Positions 1 to 13,107 are shown, counted from the first letter of the stretch. The stretch: 64,000 nt of DNA from Lates calcarifer (GCF_001640805.2 NC_066848.1:25558144-25622143), one strand, 5' to 3'. Notes: generated from the letters alone by a model not told the origin. A program made the numbers and translations.

Positions 1-1017
1 AAGACTGGTGGTGTATTTATTGTCACTAAGAATGATAGTCACCCAAAATACATATTTATGACATTACAGTAAACTATTGACATGTTTTCAACACTGACAC
101 CATTATCACAAAAGCAAGTTAAACTAATGTGCACATATTCCAGTGCATGTAGTCTAAGAAATACCTGCTTCTGGGTCATCAACGTCAGTCTCAACAGGTT
201 GCTGTCTTTTCTTAGATCTTGAGGATCCTGTATAATAAGGTATGAGAATATTGATACAAGATACTGACAGCTAACTGATAACACACCTTCACTGTGTGAA
301 TGTAAGCCATCTAGATAGACTTCCGTACATTACCTAATCATAACAGTGCACTGCATTACAGTTTGTTTCACTGGTGGTACTGAGAGAGAAAACATTTAAT
401 TGCTTAGTTTCTAAGTTTGTCTTAACATTGCTAAAATGGGAGGATTTTCTTTGACCTTGAGGATCTTGTTCAAATAAGGAATTATGAGTATATTATGTCA
501 GTTAGTATTCAACATAGCACACTATCAGCCTCTTAATTGATAGTGCAGATAAAGAACGCACTGTGTGCAATGTTTTTCTTAAACTAGCTAAAGAGTCATT
601 AGAAAATTCTGTACTTTGTCTTTGGCCACACACAGAGTGAGTATCTTTCTCGGCTGTTACAGTAATACTTACCATTTGTATCTGCAACTTTGAAATAAAA
701 GCATCTTTTTTTTTTAGATGTTCAAATGTTTTCAGCCTATGAAAGCTCATTTCCACTGGTATAAGAAAAAAACTGCTCACATTAAGTCAAAGAGATAGTA
801 AGTCATAATCATGAGATGATATGTTGAAATTGAGATAATAATTTGGAAAAGTCAGTCAGTTGCTGTTCAGTGAAGATTGCCACTTCAGCCACATCAAAAG
901 TATTTCATCTGTTGTAAAGCCCTGTTTAAAATAATCTTCAATGTGCTCATAATCCATTTCGTTGTCAAGTTGAATAAGAGAACTCACGCCAAAGAACTGC
1001 TACTTTGAGTGTGGTGT

Positions 1018-1382
1018 ATCTTATAATTTCGACATTATCTCATAATTATGGCTTTTTATCTCGTAATTGCAATTTATCATCTCATAATTTTGATTTATCA
1101 TCTTATAATTTCAGTTTCTCATAATTTCAATTTATCTCATAATTTCGACATCTCATAATTATGACTTCTTATCTCATAATTCCATCTTATTGTCTCAAAA
1201 TTTTGACATTATCTCATAATTTCAACATCTCATAATTTCAACATTATCTCATAATTATAATTTTTTTAATCTCACAATTTCAATTTACTATCTCATAATT
1301 TTGACTTATCTCATAATTCAGACTTATTATCTCACAATTATGACTTTTTATCTCATAATTTAGACTTTTTACCTCATGATTT
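1018..1382. repeat. AT-rich minisatellite (ATCTCATAATTT units)
   Basis: About 365 bp made of imperfect tandem units, roughly 12 to 20 bp, centred on TTATCTCATAATTTCGAC. More than fifteen copies vary at the bases after the AATT core. It runs up to the LINE fragment that starts near 1400. Confidence 0.9.
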
Positions 1383-1399
1383 TGACGGGACACAGGCAG

Positions 1400-1735
1400 T
1401 TTTCAGAGACCACATTTCCCTTGTCCTCCAACAGCTGCACTGGCTCCCTGTACAATACAGCATCCAGTACAAACTCCTCCTCATCACCTACAAAGCCCTC
1501 AATAACCTTCCCCCTTATCTCACTGACCTCCTCCACCACCATTCCGCCATTTCCGATCTGTTGATTTACTCATTTCTTTTTACTGTTACTGTTACTTTTC
1601 TTTTGCTATATTGTTAAGCGTCTTTGAGTGTCTTGAAAAGCACTATAGAAATTTGATGTATTATTATCATTATTGTTAGTAGTAGTAGTAGTAATAATAA
1701 TGATAAAATTATTATTATTATTATTACTACATGAA
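1400..1735 (+). mobile_element. 3' end of an L2-like non-LTR retrotransposon
   Basis: In one frame the DNA reads LQQLHWLPVQYSIQYK, then ITYKALNNLPPYLTDLL, the C-terminal stretch typical of L2/Maui-type fish LINE reverse transcriptases. A 3' part with CTTGAAAAGCACTATAGAAAT and a run of (ATT/AGT)n follows, a usual L2 tail. Only the 3' few hundred bases are present, as expected from 5' truncation. Confidence 0.8.
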
Positions 1736-2289
1736 TTTTTTTTCTGAGATGAGAAGTGATTTTGAGCAGTTGGTCACAGGCCTATGTGTTTCCATCTTTT
1801 TCCCCTCCATTTCACTGATAACTAAAAATAATATAATATAGGCTGATGATAAGTGGAGCCAGGTGTGCAAATAGGCAGGGCAGTCAGGTGAGTGAGGACA
1901 GGGAGAAATGTCTTTACACATCTGGTGGGAAGCAAGAGCAAGGTGAGTCAAGGAAGGAATATGGCCAGGGAAACAGAGATTGTGACTGTATCCCCTTGGG
2001 GAATGAATTCCAGACATCCCTATGCAAGAATGAAGCAAGTCCAGCAGGTGGGGGTCTGGAAATTTAAAGAGCAGGGGCCCTCTGGTGTATAATATGAGGG
2101 CAGGATAAAGACAGAGTAGGGTGGAGACTTCTGATGGACAGCTAAGAGGCTAGATAGACAGGTGAAGCTGGTCGGGAGAACGGCCTGGAGGCCAGAAAGC
2201 CACAGAAAATGTCATCACTTCATCATTTTATGTTATTAGACATTTGTGTAATATTTTGTCATAATTAGTAATATTAGTATTGAGTTATG

Positions 2290-2560
2290 GCCAAAAATGT
2301 GTTTTGTGAGGTCACATTGACCTTGACCTTGACCTTTGACCTTTGGCCATCAAAATCTAACCAGGTCACCTTTGAGTCCAAGAGGAGATTGCCTTTAAGA
2401 CAGATCACATTCACATGAATGGGACTAACCTTTGACCTTTTCAATTCACTTAATAATTTCTGTTAGACATTTGTGTGATAATTAGCATATGAGTTATAGC
2501 ACAAATGTGAAGAATTTTCCCCCACAGTGTTCCTGAGATAAAATATAATATAAAATAGAC
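2290..2560 (+). repeat. Old dispersed repeat with TGACCTTTGACC motifs
   Basis: The segment contains TGACCTTGACCTTTGACC, AACCAGGTCACCTTTGAGTC and CACATGAATGGGAC, wording I recall from a common teleost dispersed repeat. It is diverged and its ends are not clear. Confidence 0.5.
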
Positions 2561-2931
2561 ATTTTTAAAAAATGTTAATGATTGATTGTATTTACAGACA
2601 TTAATGCATATTTTTATATACCTATGGCAATCATTTTCCCCCAAAGAATAAGACTGCTATGAAACGAAGTTACAGTGATTAAATGGGTTCCCCTGATGAT
2701 TTAAGGCCAAACTATTCAATAAAATTACAGTCTGATCACATAAAAGTGTATCAATCTATATAAAATATGAAGCATACTGATATATGCAGTTACACACTTG
2801 TCAGGAAAAGTCGCCCCACCAGGGAAATTCACACACGATGCAATACCATCAGTGACTACTAGGCACAGTCCCATGTCATGAAACCCCATGGGGTGAGGGG
2901 TATCTTAGGTTAAGGTCCCCACCAGAATAGA

Positions 2932-2933
<2 letters not shown>

Positions 2934-2969
<36 letters not shown>
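2934..2969. repeat. (CA)n microsatellite
   Basis: An uninterrupted run of about 17 CA dinucleotides after AAAAACAC. Confidence 0.97.
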
Positions 2970-2973
<4 letters not shown>

Positions 2974-5900
2974 CTTGTCTCCATGACTGCAGGGGACATT
3001 ACATTTACATACTACCTAACTACTCCTTGCCCAACCCTCATCCTTTAAACCTTTAAACAGGTCTTCACCTTATCATTTAATCATTGGCATTGTAATAATG
3101 TGATTTAGATCCCCACAGCAAGAATACCTGGACCACACACACACAATAGGTGTGATGAGCTAGGTTAAACGCCTTAGTCTGCAAACACATCTAAATACAA
3201 AAGTGTTTGTTGTTGTCTGTTATCGTCCAAACTCAAAGCATACTGAGGCCTTAATTATATCCTCAACATGTCTCTGCTTTGGGCAGTTAGACATTAACAT
3301 GGGGATATTCTTAGTGACTTTGGGTAAGACAGATGATATATTCAGCCATGCTGTTTGAGATGTGTATTCCTGAATTCTTTTGGTGGACAAACTTAACCCT
3401 CCTCCTTCTACTGTATACTGTAGGAGACTAGTGGACTGGCGATCAGTTTGCTTGTCCAAAGAGTCAGTAGAGTTAAGTATGTATACGCTGTTTTAACTAA
3501 CTCACATATACATCTTGGCACATGTCAGCTAATTTGGATTACAGCTTTTCTTTAGAATGTGTGTTGCCTTGTCTGTATGTTAGGAAGACACTGTAGCATG
3601 ATTCAGCTGGTTGGTGTGTCTGGTAGTAAATCATAAGAGCAGGGTAAATGTCCCTGAATTGAATGTATACAATAATATTGCTATCTCGGGATATCATGAA
3701 ACAGCTCCTGTGTAATGGAGCACATGATGTGGGTGTTCTTTAATGTATTGCACAGACCTGACAAACTGTGTCTGGACCTGCCTCAGTCCTTACAAGGAGC
3801 AGATCTGTGTCTCCATCTCTGACACATGCAGAAACATGGGAAGAGCAGAACAAAATGAATTCCTGTCTGACTCAGCTGAACAAATTAGTATAAGTGGAGT
3901 TACACCAGCACACAGAGAAAAAAACCCAGACTGCTTAACTCTGGATGACCTGCAGGGATGCTTTTCCTTTGTTTACAGGAAAGGATTTGTAGGGATGACT
4001 GGATTCACTTGTGCCAGTTAAAGTGCTGTGTTGCTATTCCTTCAAGATCAACGTGTGTGAACTTTGACATTTGAGCCACTGAGAAAGTGGTCGCACTCAA
4101 GAATCCAAGGTGGACAAACTTATCCTTTTGATAGTTACTTTTATCCACTTCTTTTGTAGCAGAATAACAGTGATTTACCATCAGTCATAATACAGAATTG
4201 AGTGTTATTGTGTGCTTTTAACTCCTTTGTTGGAAACTGGATACCGTTGTTTCAAGATTCATTCCAATTCAAATCACCAGTGAGTGCGCGTGTGTGAGTG
4301 AGTGAATGAGAGGCAAATTAAAAAGGGCTTTATCCTTTTAGGTAGAAAAGTCCTATAACTGCAGTCCATTTACCATTTACACTTCCTTCCCTGCTGTTGG
4401 AAAAGTTTTACAAATATATCATTCAATCATCAAATTTTACCTTAGCATGGTGTTTTAGCCATCTTGTCAACAGTTAAACAGATCTCCCTTTTATAATGGT
4501 GGCCTTTTTGGTCAAAAGTACAGCTGACCGAAGTTCATATCACACCTTCCGCATTCACGTAGGCAAGCAAGGTGAGTTTGAAACTTGAATCTTGTAGCTG
4601 TGAGAGTCGAAATGACAAAAATGTCATCACCTGCCCAGGTCAATGAGGGTCTGCGCAGGTGTTCATGTCAGACCATATTTTCATTGCATAAAATGAAAAC
4701 GTTATGTTTACGTTGGTGAGCTCAGTCTAGAAAGCTGCTACAGGCACAACATTTTGAAGACTTTTTTGAGGCCTTAATGAGGCCTTTCAAATAAAGGTTG
4801 ATTGTTCCTGGTTCCAGCCCTTTCTCTTTTGTCTTGTGCATGTACTAAGAGATATATGGTAATACTGTGACAGGGCTCAGGGTTCAGTATAACTCTGCTG
4901 TATCTTAGGTGCTTTAGTCTAGGTCTACTTTGCTACTGTAAACAGTCTACATCTTAACTATAAAGAAGCAAACAATGGCCCTTAATTTCCACAAGCAGCT
5001 GTTTTAGCACTGCATCACACACTACAACATGTGTGTTTCCTGAGGAAAATGCATGACTGCTGCATCCACTGCTGTCGCTTCTGGTGATTGATGTCTGTGC
5101 CAGTCAAATAAAACATCAGTAACTGGCCACACTATGGGTGTTTGTCCATATAGTGTTTTTTTTCTGAGTGACAGCATTTTCCTTTTGTTGTTTCCAATAA
5201 GGAGGGAGTGTATGCAGTCACAGAGAAAAAGCGCTGAACCCTTTTTTTTGTGCTGCTGAGTACTTTTAGTATGTTTAAATATACTAATAACTGCTAATTA
5301 TAGTATTTATTAAACCTCTAAACCTATTTTATGTTGTACTACAGTGATGATGTGTCTGTGCTGCACTGTCCAAATAGTTCTTCAGGTACTTCAGTCAGTA
5401 CTGAGGCATCTTTTCCTATGATTCCCTGTCAATGGAGTATACATTTCTGTACATAGCGCTCTTTTCTTTTGTGGCTTAGTATTAGCAGAAATTTCAAATA
5501 AAACCAAATGTAAAGTAAATCATTTTTCATATCAGCAAAAGTTGTACCAGTTGTGTCAGAGTCAGAAAACACACAACAGTAGAATTATTACAGATTATTA
5601 CAAATTGTTTTTCCAACCAAGTGTTGACAATCTGATCCAGAGAGAGTGTTGCAGATTCTTCACATTGCACCTGGATTTGAAACAGCTTCAGACTCATGAG
5701 CCTGTCCAGGCTTGCTTCATTCCTCCTTCTCTGCTCTCAGTCTTTCTTTCCCTCCTTCCTCCATCTTTCTCGCCACTGTGATGGGGTGCAGACCTGAGCC
5801 AATGAACTGGGAAGATAAAAGTTTATTTGCAGTCTAAATAAGAGATATTGAGCTCAAAGAGGCAAGACAGAATAAATCGCACTTGTCTTGTTTATCATAC

Positions 5901-6339
5901 TTACCTGATGAGAGGGAGGTGGGGGAGGAGTGTTGATACATGAATCAGTAGAAGGAAGGGGTGGATCTGTTCAAACTCGCCCACAGCCCATGATGACGTT
6001 GGCCAATTAACAGAGATATCAAGTCCAGAAAATAAGGCTTGGATAGATTTATTAGTGTTTCAGCAGGTTTTTTACAAACTGAATGAATATAGTAACTTAG
6101 AAAATGTCTGTAATGTTTTATTTCTTTTATTGTGGAGTATTACTTTTCAAAATAAACACTGTGTCACAGTGGACTAAACTTTCTTTTCCACCAGCCATAG
6201 CTTGGTTATACATTAGATATATGGCTCAGATATTTTCAGCAGTTAATCAGCAGAAAAATGTTCTCTGGGACACCAGCCCAGTTCTTCATCTGTCTGTCTG
6301 ATAAGCCCAACTGGTTCTATCTCTGTTTTTTGTTTCACT

Positions 6340-6705
6340 CTGCAATGCCAAATTGGTTGGACCCAAATGCATGCACTCAAGAATCAGTTGTTCAGGTACA
6401 AGCTGAGTGCTTAATAGCAGTTTATATACAAGAGGAAAAGTTCAGGCAAAGGTACAAAATTGGCAGGCAAAAGCAGGTCCAAAAACACAAAGAGCAGTCA
6501 AAGCACCGGGAATGCAAAAACCCCATGCGAAAACGCTGGTACAGAGACACAAGGTGATCTGGCACATGGGGGAGTGAGAGGGGGGCTTATATACTGGGAG
6601 ATAGGGAAGACAATGGGACACAGGTGCAACACATTAGGGCGGGGGCAAGTGATCACACAGGCGGGGAGAAGAGCAAGAAGTCAAGGGACCTGGATGTGAC
6701 ACTCT
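6340..6705. repeat. Probable dispersed repeat, possibly LTR-element derived
   Basis: A purine-rich block with GGCAAAAGCAGGTCC, AAACACAAAGAGCAG, GGGGGGCTTATATACTGGG and a following polypurine stretch. I recall similar wording in fish dispersed repeats linked to LTR elements, but cannot name the family. No coding sequence is visible and the ends are uncertain. Confidence 0.35.
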
Positions 6706-7864
6706 CATAAGATCTATAGTTATATAATAGTGCATTTAAAAATATGTTAATGAAAGTTTAAAGTACCTAGAGTGGTAGTACTATGAGACCATATCCATAT
6801 ACCCCACTAAGTGTCAGAGGGAAATATTGCACATTTTAATGCACTGCAAATATCTAAGGGGTGGAGTTACTCACTATCACTATTTCCCTCCTGTCTTGTT
6901 TTCCTGGTGTTTGTAAGCTGCAAATAAAAGTTATGTATTGCCAAACCTTCTTGTGCAATTGTAAGATTTTTGCCCTGGTGGCTAATTAGAGTTTTCACTT
7001 GCGATGTGAAATATCTTGACATCTAAGTCCAGTTACAAACAAAATTTTTATTTGTGTTTATTTGTGGTGGGACCTGACTGTGAGGTGTACAAGTTTGAGC
7101 TAATGGGCTTCCATAGCTAGGTGCATACTGTCATGCTTTGCATACCGGGATACAAATGAGTAGAGCTGGAGAATTACTTGTGGTCTGACCAGGACTAACA
7201 ACAAAATACATTGTCTTCTTGATATTTGGGCATATATGACTTTATTTAAGAGCCTCTTCCTCTATTCACTTTCTCACATACCTTTAATTGATGCATTTTA
7301 GTTCCCTTGACATTTTTCTGTGTGAAGCAACCAAACCAAGGGAAAAAGACAGTCTGCAGTCCTTGTAGATGGACTGTCATCAATTGCACAGGAGGTGCAA
7401 GCTGTGTGAGCTTTGCCTTGCACACCAGGCAGCTGGTTAGCTCTGTATCTGGTCTGACAGTGGCCGTAAATGCCCTGACAAGAGGGCCTGCTGCATCTAG
7501 AGGGTGTACAGGCAGTGATGAGGTCTCTAAATCCATGTGGGCCACAAGTGGGTCAGAGAAGTCCCACAGTGGAGCAGCCAGGGACTGGAAAGGGAGGAGA
7601 AGGAGTGATCGGAGGAGAGATGGACAACCTGCGAGATACGAAGCCCCCAGTTATGTTGTATTTGTTCTCACCTGGAGTGGTCAGCTTAAGTACTGGAGTC
7701 AGGAGGAAGGGGACTAAGGGTTATGTGCTATCATAGAACATATGAACCTATATGACTTACATGCTCTCATGTTCTTCAGTGTGAGGAATGATTTTACAAA
7801 GGATGAATTATAAAATTGATCGATCTAAAAGCTAGCCATCTCTGTACTTGCCATCTCACAACTT

Positions 7865-8324
7865 AGTTTACTAACCCAGGGTATTTGGCCACAGTGTTTG
7901 TTATGACGCCTGCAAGTCAAATTACCTGCACATTTAGAGAATGTGTGTGCTTGCGATTCCTGCACACATGCTCATTGTTTTAGGGGGGAACAAGTTGTAC
8001 AAGAGAACAGTCAATCACTCCTATTACTTTTGGGAAACCAGCAACTGCATTAAAGCAGTGTTTGGTTTCATTCAGTGCATCCTGAGTGTGTGGACACCGT
8101 ATGCACCTGCCCATCCTACAAGACATAGCATTAAAGACTTGGTACAGTACACCTGAAACACTGCTTGGGGATACCCCAGCAGCTACAGTATGCTGGAATG
8201 ACTCAGATGCAAGGAAACGCGGAGTTACTAGAATGTTAGCCATGGCAGTGACTGTGGGACTCCTACTTGTGACTGGCTCCAAATCAGCCCTTATTTCATC
8301 CAAGAGCTCCAAAATATGCTGCAA
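7865..8324 (-). pseudogene. Harbinger (HARBI1-like) transposase relic
   Basis: On the minus strand a frame reads EIRADLEPVTSRSPTVTA, then PRFLASESFQHTVAAGVS and GFPKVIGVIDCSLVQLVPP, followed in the same frame past TAA by NNEHVCRNRKHTHSLNVQVI and, past TGA, by LAGVITNTVAKYPG. These match the order in HARBI1-type nucleases: ...GVIDC, V-C-R-K, LNVQ, KYPG. The D of GVIDC is a catalytic-type residue. Two in-frame stops and loss of similarity after KYPG show it is dead. The ends and terminal repeats were not found; the element may extend to both sides. Confidence 0.8.
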
Positions 8325-11300
8325 ATAGGCAATATGTCTGAATTATTATTTTTACCTATCATTTTAAAAATGTTAACACAAGTTCCTGTTCTCAACATAT
8401 TCTTTCATTGAGGCTATATCTCCTCCTGGCCACAATAACAGAAGCCTTCTGTGTGCAATGCAGGGCACTTTACCTTCGAACGTATTATATATATAGAAGC
8501 AGTCACCGTCACCGAAATTACTCATCAGACATATTTGCGTTTTCTTCTCCTTGTATTTTGCGAGTAGAAACACTTCATTATGCATATTAATTTGGGCAAA
8601 TGTACAGAATGGACTAGAGGTGTTATTTTGCACATATGAAAGATGCAATACTCAGTGCACCCTGTTCGAAGATCAGCTTTTTCCTGGGTGATATCAAGTT
8701 TATATACATTTTTACACAGGCAAACCTTTAGTAAATCAGGCCCCTGGTCATGTTTTATACTAATAACATAGATAACAGATTTTTTGCCAATATTTGTTGA
8801 CATAGGAAGCATTTGAAGAATTTGTGGTGACATGGGCACATGGTTTTGAGGAGCCACACACCAACCATATCCAAGCAACAACTGAAAATAGGAGGGTCTA
8901 GTCATGTTCAACATTTGACAGTTATGATCACAAAGGGATTTTATGACATTATCACTGACTAATGCAACATTAGTATAACATTGTGTAATTAAGAAATAAG
9001 AGCTTTTACTTTTTATATTTTAGTACATTTTACTATAAATACATCTGTGACTGAATAAATTATTCATGCATACATTTCTTCAACGCAATGTTATTCTGTG
9101 GTGCTACTATCACAACTATTACTACAACCACAGCCACTAAAATTTGAAATTATTACTTGTTCTGCAACCAGCACAACTAGCTGCTGTTACTTCTGTTACA
9201 AAATTAAAACACACCTCAAAGTTGTATAAAAGAGTAATTCTGGATCTTCAGCCTGCAGCAAGTGTATACATTTATCTGATCCTGTTCTACTTGTGTTTTA
9301 TTTCCTTATTGTTTCTCATGACCATATTTTTCTAGACATATTTTTCACTTGATATGGTCAGTGCAGCAGACGCTGTAGAAAATCTAGTCCTTGGCAAAAG
9401 TGAGGTGAAAACTACTTGGCCAATCGATGATAGTTTGGTGATAGCAGAAAATATTCATGGAATGACTTGATACTGAGACTATGAGGATTATTTTTTAAAT
9501 TGGACTGATTCAGACTGTTGTATGTGTATCCCATTTGGCCTGCCACAGCCCCTGGAGAGTGGATTTAAGTGGTGTTTTTCCAGTCCTTCTGGCATATTTT
9601 CTCCCAGGTGAGTGCAGCTGTTCGCCAAGTGCTGAGAGCTTTCTGGCCCTCGGCTCTTGCTTCCTTTATTAAAGACGTCTGTAGCTGCCAGCTCGTTTGT
9701 GTCAGTTGCAGTCCAGACAGTTTCAAATCACTTACAGTTGAAGTTTGGGAGTTGAGTTTAATGTGGAAGGAGGGCAGGAGGACTTAAAAGAATAAGACAG
9801 GTGTAGCACTGTATGCAGTGGAAAGTAGCTCTGCATTCTCCTCACCATGCCTTTCATTTTATATGCAATAACTCCTGCATGTGACGGCAACATGCCAATT
9901 TTTCCCCTTGGTTCCATGAGTTTCTCAGTTCGTCAAGTAACTATTTTGAGTTTGTGTGGAATAGAAAATTGCTAGGCTGTAGTGAGGACAACAGAAGAGG
10001 TGGTAGTCCCAAGAGTATGCTATGAATAACAATGTGAAAAGTTATCCACTGGACTGGGCACATACAAACTAGATAGTCACTTTTTGCGTGTGAATCATAA
10101 ACCTTTTCTCTCCTGTGCACAGACTTGTGTCATTTCTCATCAGACTTTGAGAGGTCGTGAAGAGATAGAGGACGAAGAGCGAAGAAACTAATCAGGGAGA
10201 ACTTGGAGAGATGTCAGATAAAGCTTTGAACTGTGATCTGTTTTGTCTGTGTATCTGGGATCTTGTTTTTGGTTTCCCCACAGTACACAATTCAAATAGG
10301 AAATGGAACAGTACTTGGATGTGTGTGTAAATGTCCAGATTCCAGTGGCTGTAGTGTTTTTCCACATACAACTATAGAGCAATATCACATTAAAGTGAAT
10401 ATGGCATATACACATTAACATCATCACCTCCTGTACTCTGAGACTTTATGCCTTCTGGCTATAGAACAGTGAATTCACTGTATCCCTCTCTTCACTCTGG
10501 CTTCTTACATAAGCACCACACTTCTGTTTTTGTTTGGTTTATAGCCTCTGGTTGAAAGAGTGCTGCAGTCTGTGTTCTGTGTATACAAATTTGACACCTG
10601 TTGTGCTGTGATGTGCTCATAATGTGTGGGAACTCCAGGACTTATGTAAGACTTAACACCTGACAAGTTGTACTGAGGAGGCAAACCACTCTCCCACTCA
10701 TGTTTGGTGGTTCTTAGTCCCTGTCATCTATTAAAATACTGGAACATACAAACATACATAGGGTAACACTGATACCATGGCCATATGCCAACACATTTGC
10801 CAAACAAAACAGGTGTAGGTAGGTGTTTGATTGAACTGTCTGATTACTAGAAGCCATTCATCTTAAAGGCAATCAGAGTCCAGAATTCTCAGTCACCATG
10901 GAATCAAGTAGAACCTTGGAAATGCCCATCACACTTTTCATAATGTTTGTTCAGTGCTCAGTGAGTGGGGGGTGGGGGTAACTGTAATAGTTAACCATAG
11001 TTGTAGTTATATAGGGATACTGGAGGAGAGGAGCAGGGCTAGCCTCCCTGCCAGCAAAGCCACTGTTGGCAAAAAAACACTGATAATTTGGTCTGACTTT
11101 AAGACATTTAGGGTCGGCATCTGTCCATCTATGATTTACAGAGACTTACAACACTTGTCAGAGGTTTTCTTACTCTTAACAGCAAGTTGTCAACCTGTCT
11201 CCTCTGCGGCTCTTCTGCTTCTTTGTGCGGACACCTACGCAGAGTTGTGTTGAAAAGTCACACAAAAGAGAATCCAGATACATTCACAAACATGTTGATA

Positions 11301-11362
11301 AAAAAGTCCTTTGAAGTCCTGTGTGGTACATCAACACCATCGCTTCCTTGCTCTCTTTTCAG

Positions 11363-11578
11363 TGGTGTGTCACCTTCCCTGTATAAATGGTGGCAAGTGC
11401 AGCACCAGGGACAAGTGTCAGTGCCCTCCCAACTTTACTGGAAAGTTCTGCCAGATGCCAGTTCAGAATGGGCACCAGCAGCACCAGCAGCACCAGCAGG
11501 CGGCAGGCGGCTACAGCCAAACCCAGGTCCACTCCACACACACACTGCCACTGACCTACAGCAACGGCCAGAGTACTG
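11363..11578 (+). CDS. ltbp1: ltbp1 exon: EGF-like domain plus His/Gln-rich segment
   Basis: Acceptor CTCTTTTCAG precedes 11363 and donor GTGAGT follows 11578; entry and exit are both phase 1. The exon starts V-C-H-L-P-C and carries all six cysteines of a non-calcium EGF module ending in [10 protein letters not shown]. It lacks the D-x-D-E calcium motif, as expected for this EGF of LTBP1. NFT is a potential N-glycosylation site. Next comes a His/Gln run (HQQHQQHQQ) coded by a 9-bp tandem repeat, then [10 protein letters not shown], a segment I recall as conserved in LTBP1. This part lies in the N-terminal third, which contributes to matrix and heparin binding. No upstream exon could be found to join it to. 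Confidence 0.92.
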
Positions 11579-13107
11579 GTGAGTGAAAAGGAGGACTGAG
11601 ATTCCAGTGGCACTGTAAAAGACTAAACAAGGAGTTCTGTGACCTAGATGGAAAATGTGGGTGGGAAAAATAAAGGAGTAATACTTTCCTATTCCTTATC
11701 GGTCAATTTTATCTAAAGGATGCATGTTTTGGCTCATTTAGTTCAAGTCACACATTGCAAAGGCTGCATGGAAGACTGAGGAACACAATCCACAAATGTA
11801 AAATGCTGTGGAGCTGTGGAGGGTGGTTGGAGTAGTATAAAGTGGAGGTAATTAGTGGTAAATGGGCTAAAAGAGGTATAAACACTAGTCTTTTATGTAA
11901 CATAACATAATAACATGTTTCCTGTAATAGGCCAGTAACAACAAAACAAACAAACAAACAACAAAAAAAAAACACCTGAACAGAACCTGAAAAACATGAA
12001 AAAAACTTACTTCATCATTTAAAAGTTACAAATCACATGACCTTTTCATTAAATGAATGAAATAAATTAATAATGGAGCATCTCACTCAGTCACTGTGTT
12101 AGTCATTGTAATAGACTTCCCATACTGCATTATTGTTTCTGGATTTGACAGTTTAAAAAAAAATATTGTCTTTGGTTACTTCTGGTGCGGTGTTATAACA
12201 AACATTTAACATGATAGTAGAAATGCAAGCAATTAGAAATATTACCTCTAGAACAGATATACAGCACTTATAAAGTGCCTGATTATTTGTGTTTATAATT
12301 TATTAAGTTTTAATAAATAATTAGGGAATAATGTTTAGAGAGATATATCTCATATCAAACTATATATTTTCTGGAAATAACTGACAGGTAAAATGTGATG
12401 ATTTCTGAGAAAGTCGGACTCTCCTTGTCTCTCAGAATCCGATACTAATTAAAAGGAAAAATAACAGATCACAGTGTTCATTCTCTGATACCTGATGTGA
12501 CTGGGCAGTGATGGGATTAAGAACACTAATACAGCTCAGGTGTCAGTCAATCAGACAGATGTGACCATACAGAGACAAAGCAAGAGCAATGGACACTGAC
12601 TACAATACAGAACCACAGACTCCTGGCAGCTTTGAGGAGTATTCTGTTTAAAAGCACTGTTTTTCACTGCAGGAAGCAAAGGTTAGTCTGATTTAAATTT
12701 TATTCTATTTCTAAAAGTAAAACACAATTACCACAGCAGAATGAGTAGAATTATCATAAATGTATTTTGTATTTTCATCACCTGGTAAGTAAATAAATGA
12801 ATTGTCTTACAAGGCATCAGCACCTGTGGGTGGTCTCTTCAGTCTCTCTGAGTTGATATGATTGTTAATTGGCAGACCCAAGACCCAAACAATCAGGTAT
12901 TCTGTGTTTATTTCAATCTCCAAAAAGCCAACCAGGAGCTAAATATTATTCCTCGTGATGAGTGAACTAATCTACTTGGGACATTAGTAGTGTCCTCAGA
13001 AAAGTACCGGTATTGCACGTTTTTTCCAGTAATACCCAAAATTCCCCGTTTATAGTGAAACTGCACTGGGTTAAATGTATTGCTCATGTTGCTCTGTGTG
13101 TGTCCAG
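11579..13107. other. ltbp1 intron, no other feature recognised
   Basis: About 1.5 kb of AT-rich intron with short A-rich and CAAA-type runs near 11940-11970. No exon-like or element-like sequence seen. Confidence 0.7.

Larger units (their letters stand above)
1..11362. other. Upstream region with no recognised exon
   Basis: About 11 kb of AT-rich DNA in which I found no LTBP1 exon or other gene. It holds a minisatellite, a LINE 3' end, a (CA)n tract, old dispersed repeats and a Harbinger relic, listed separately. Because the first ltbp1 exon enters in phase 1, this is most likely an intron, perhaps with 5' flanking DNA of a short isoform. That reading is inference. Confidence 0.6.

Noticed and set aside
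3220..3459. Minus-strand open frame of 79 codons
   Set aside because: No recognisable domain and no supporting signals in AT-rich DNA.
7246..7717. Overlapping open frames on both strands beside the Harbinger relic
   Set aside because: Could be the second protein of the element, but I see no Myb/SANT or other motif to support that.
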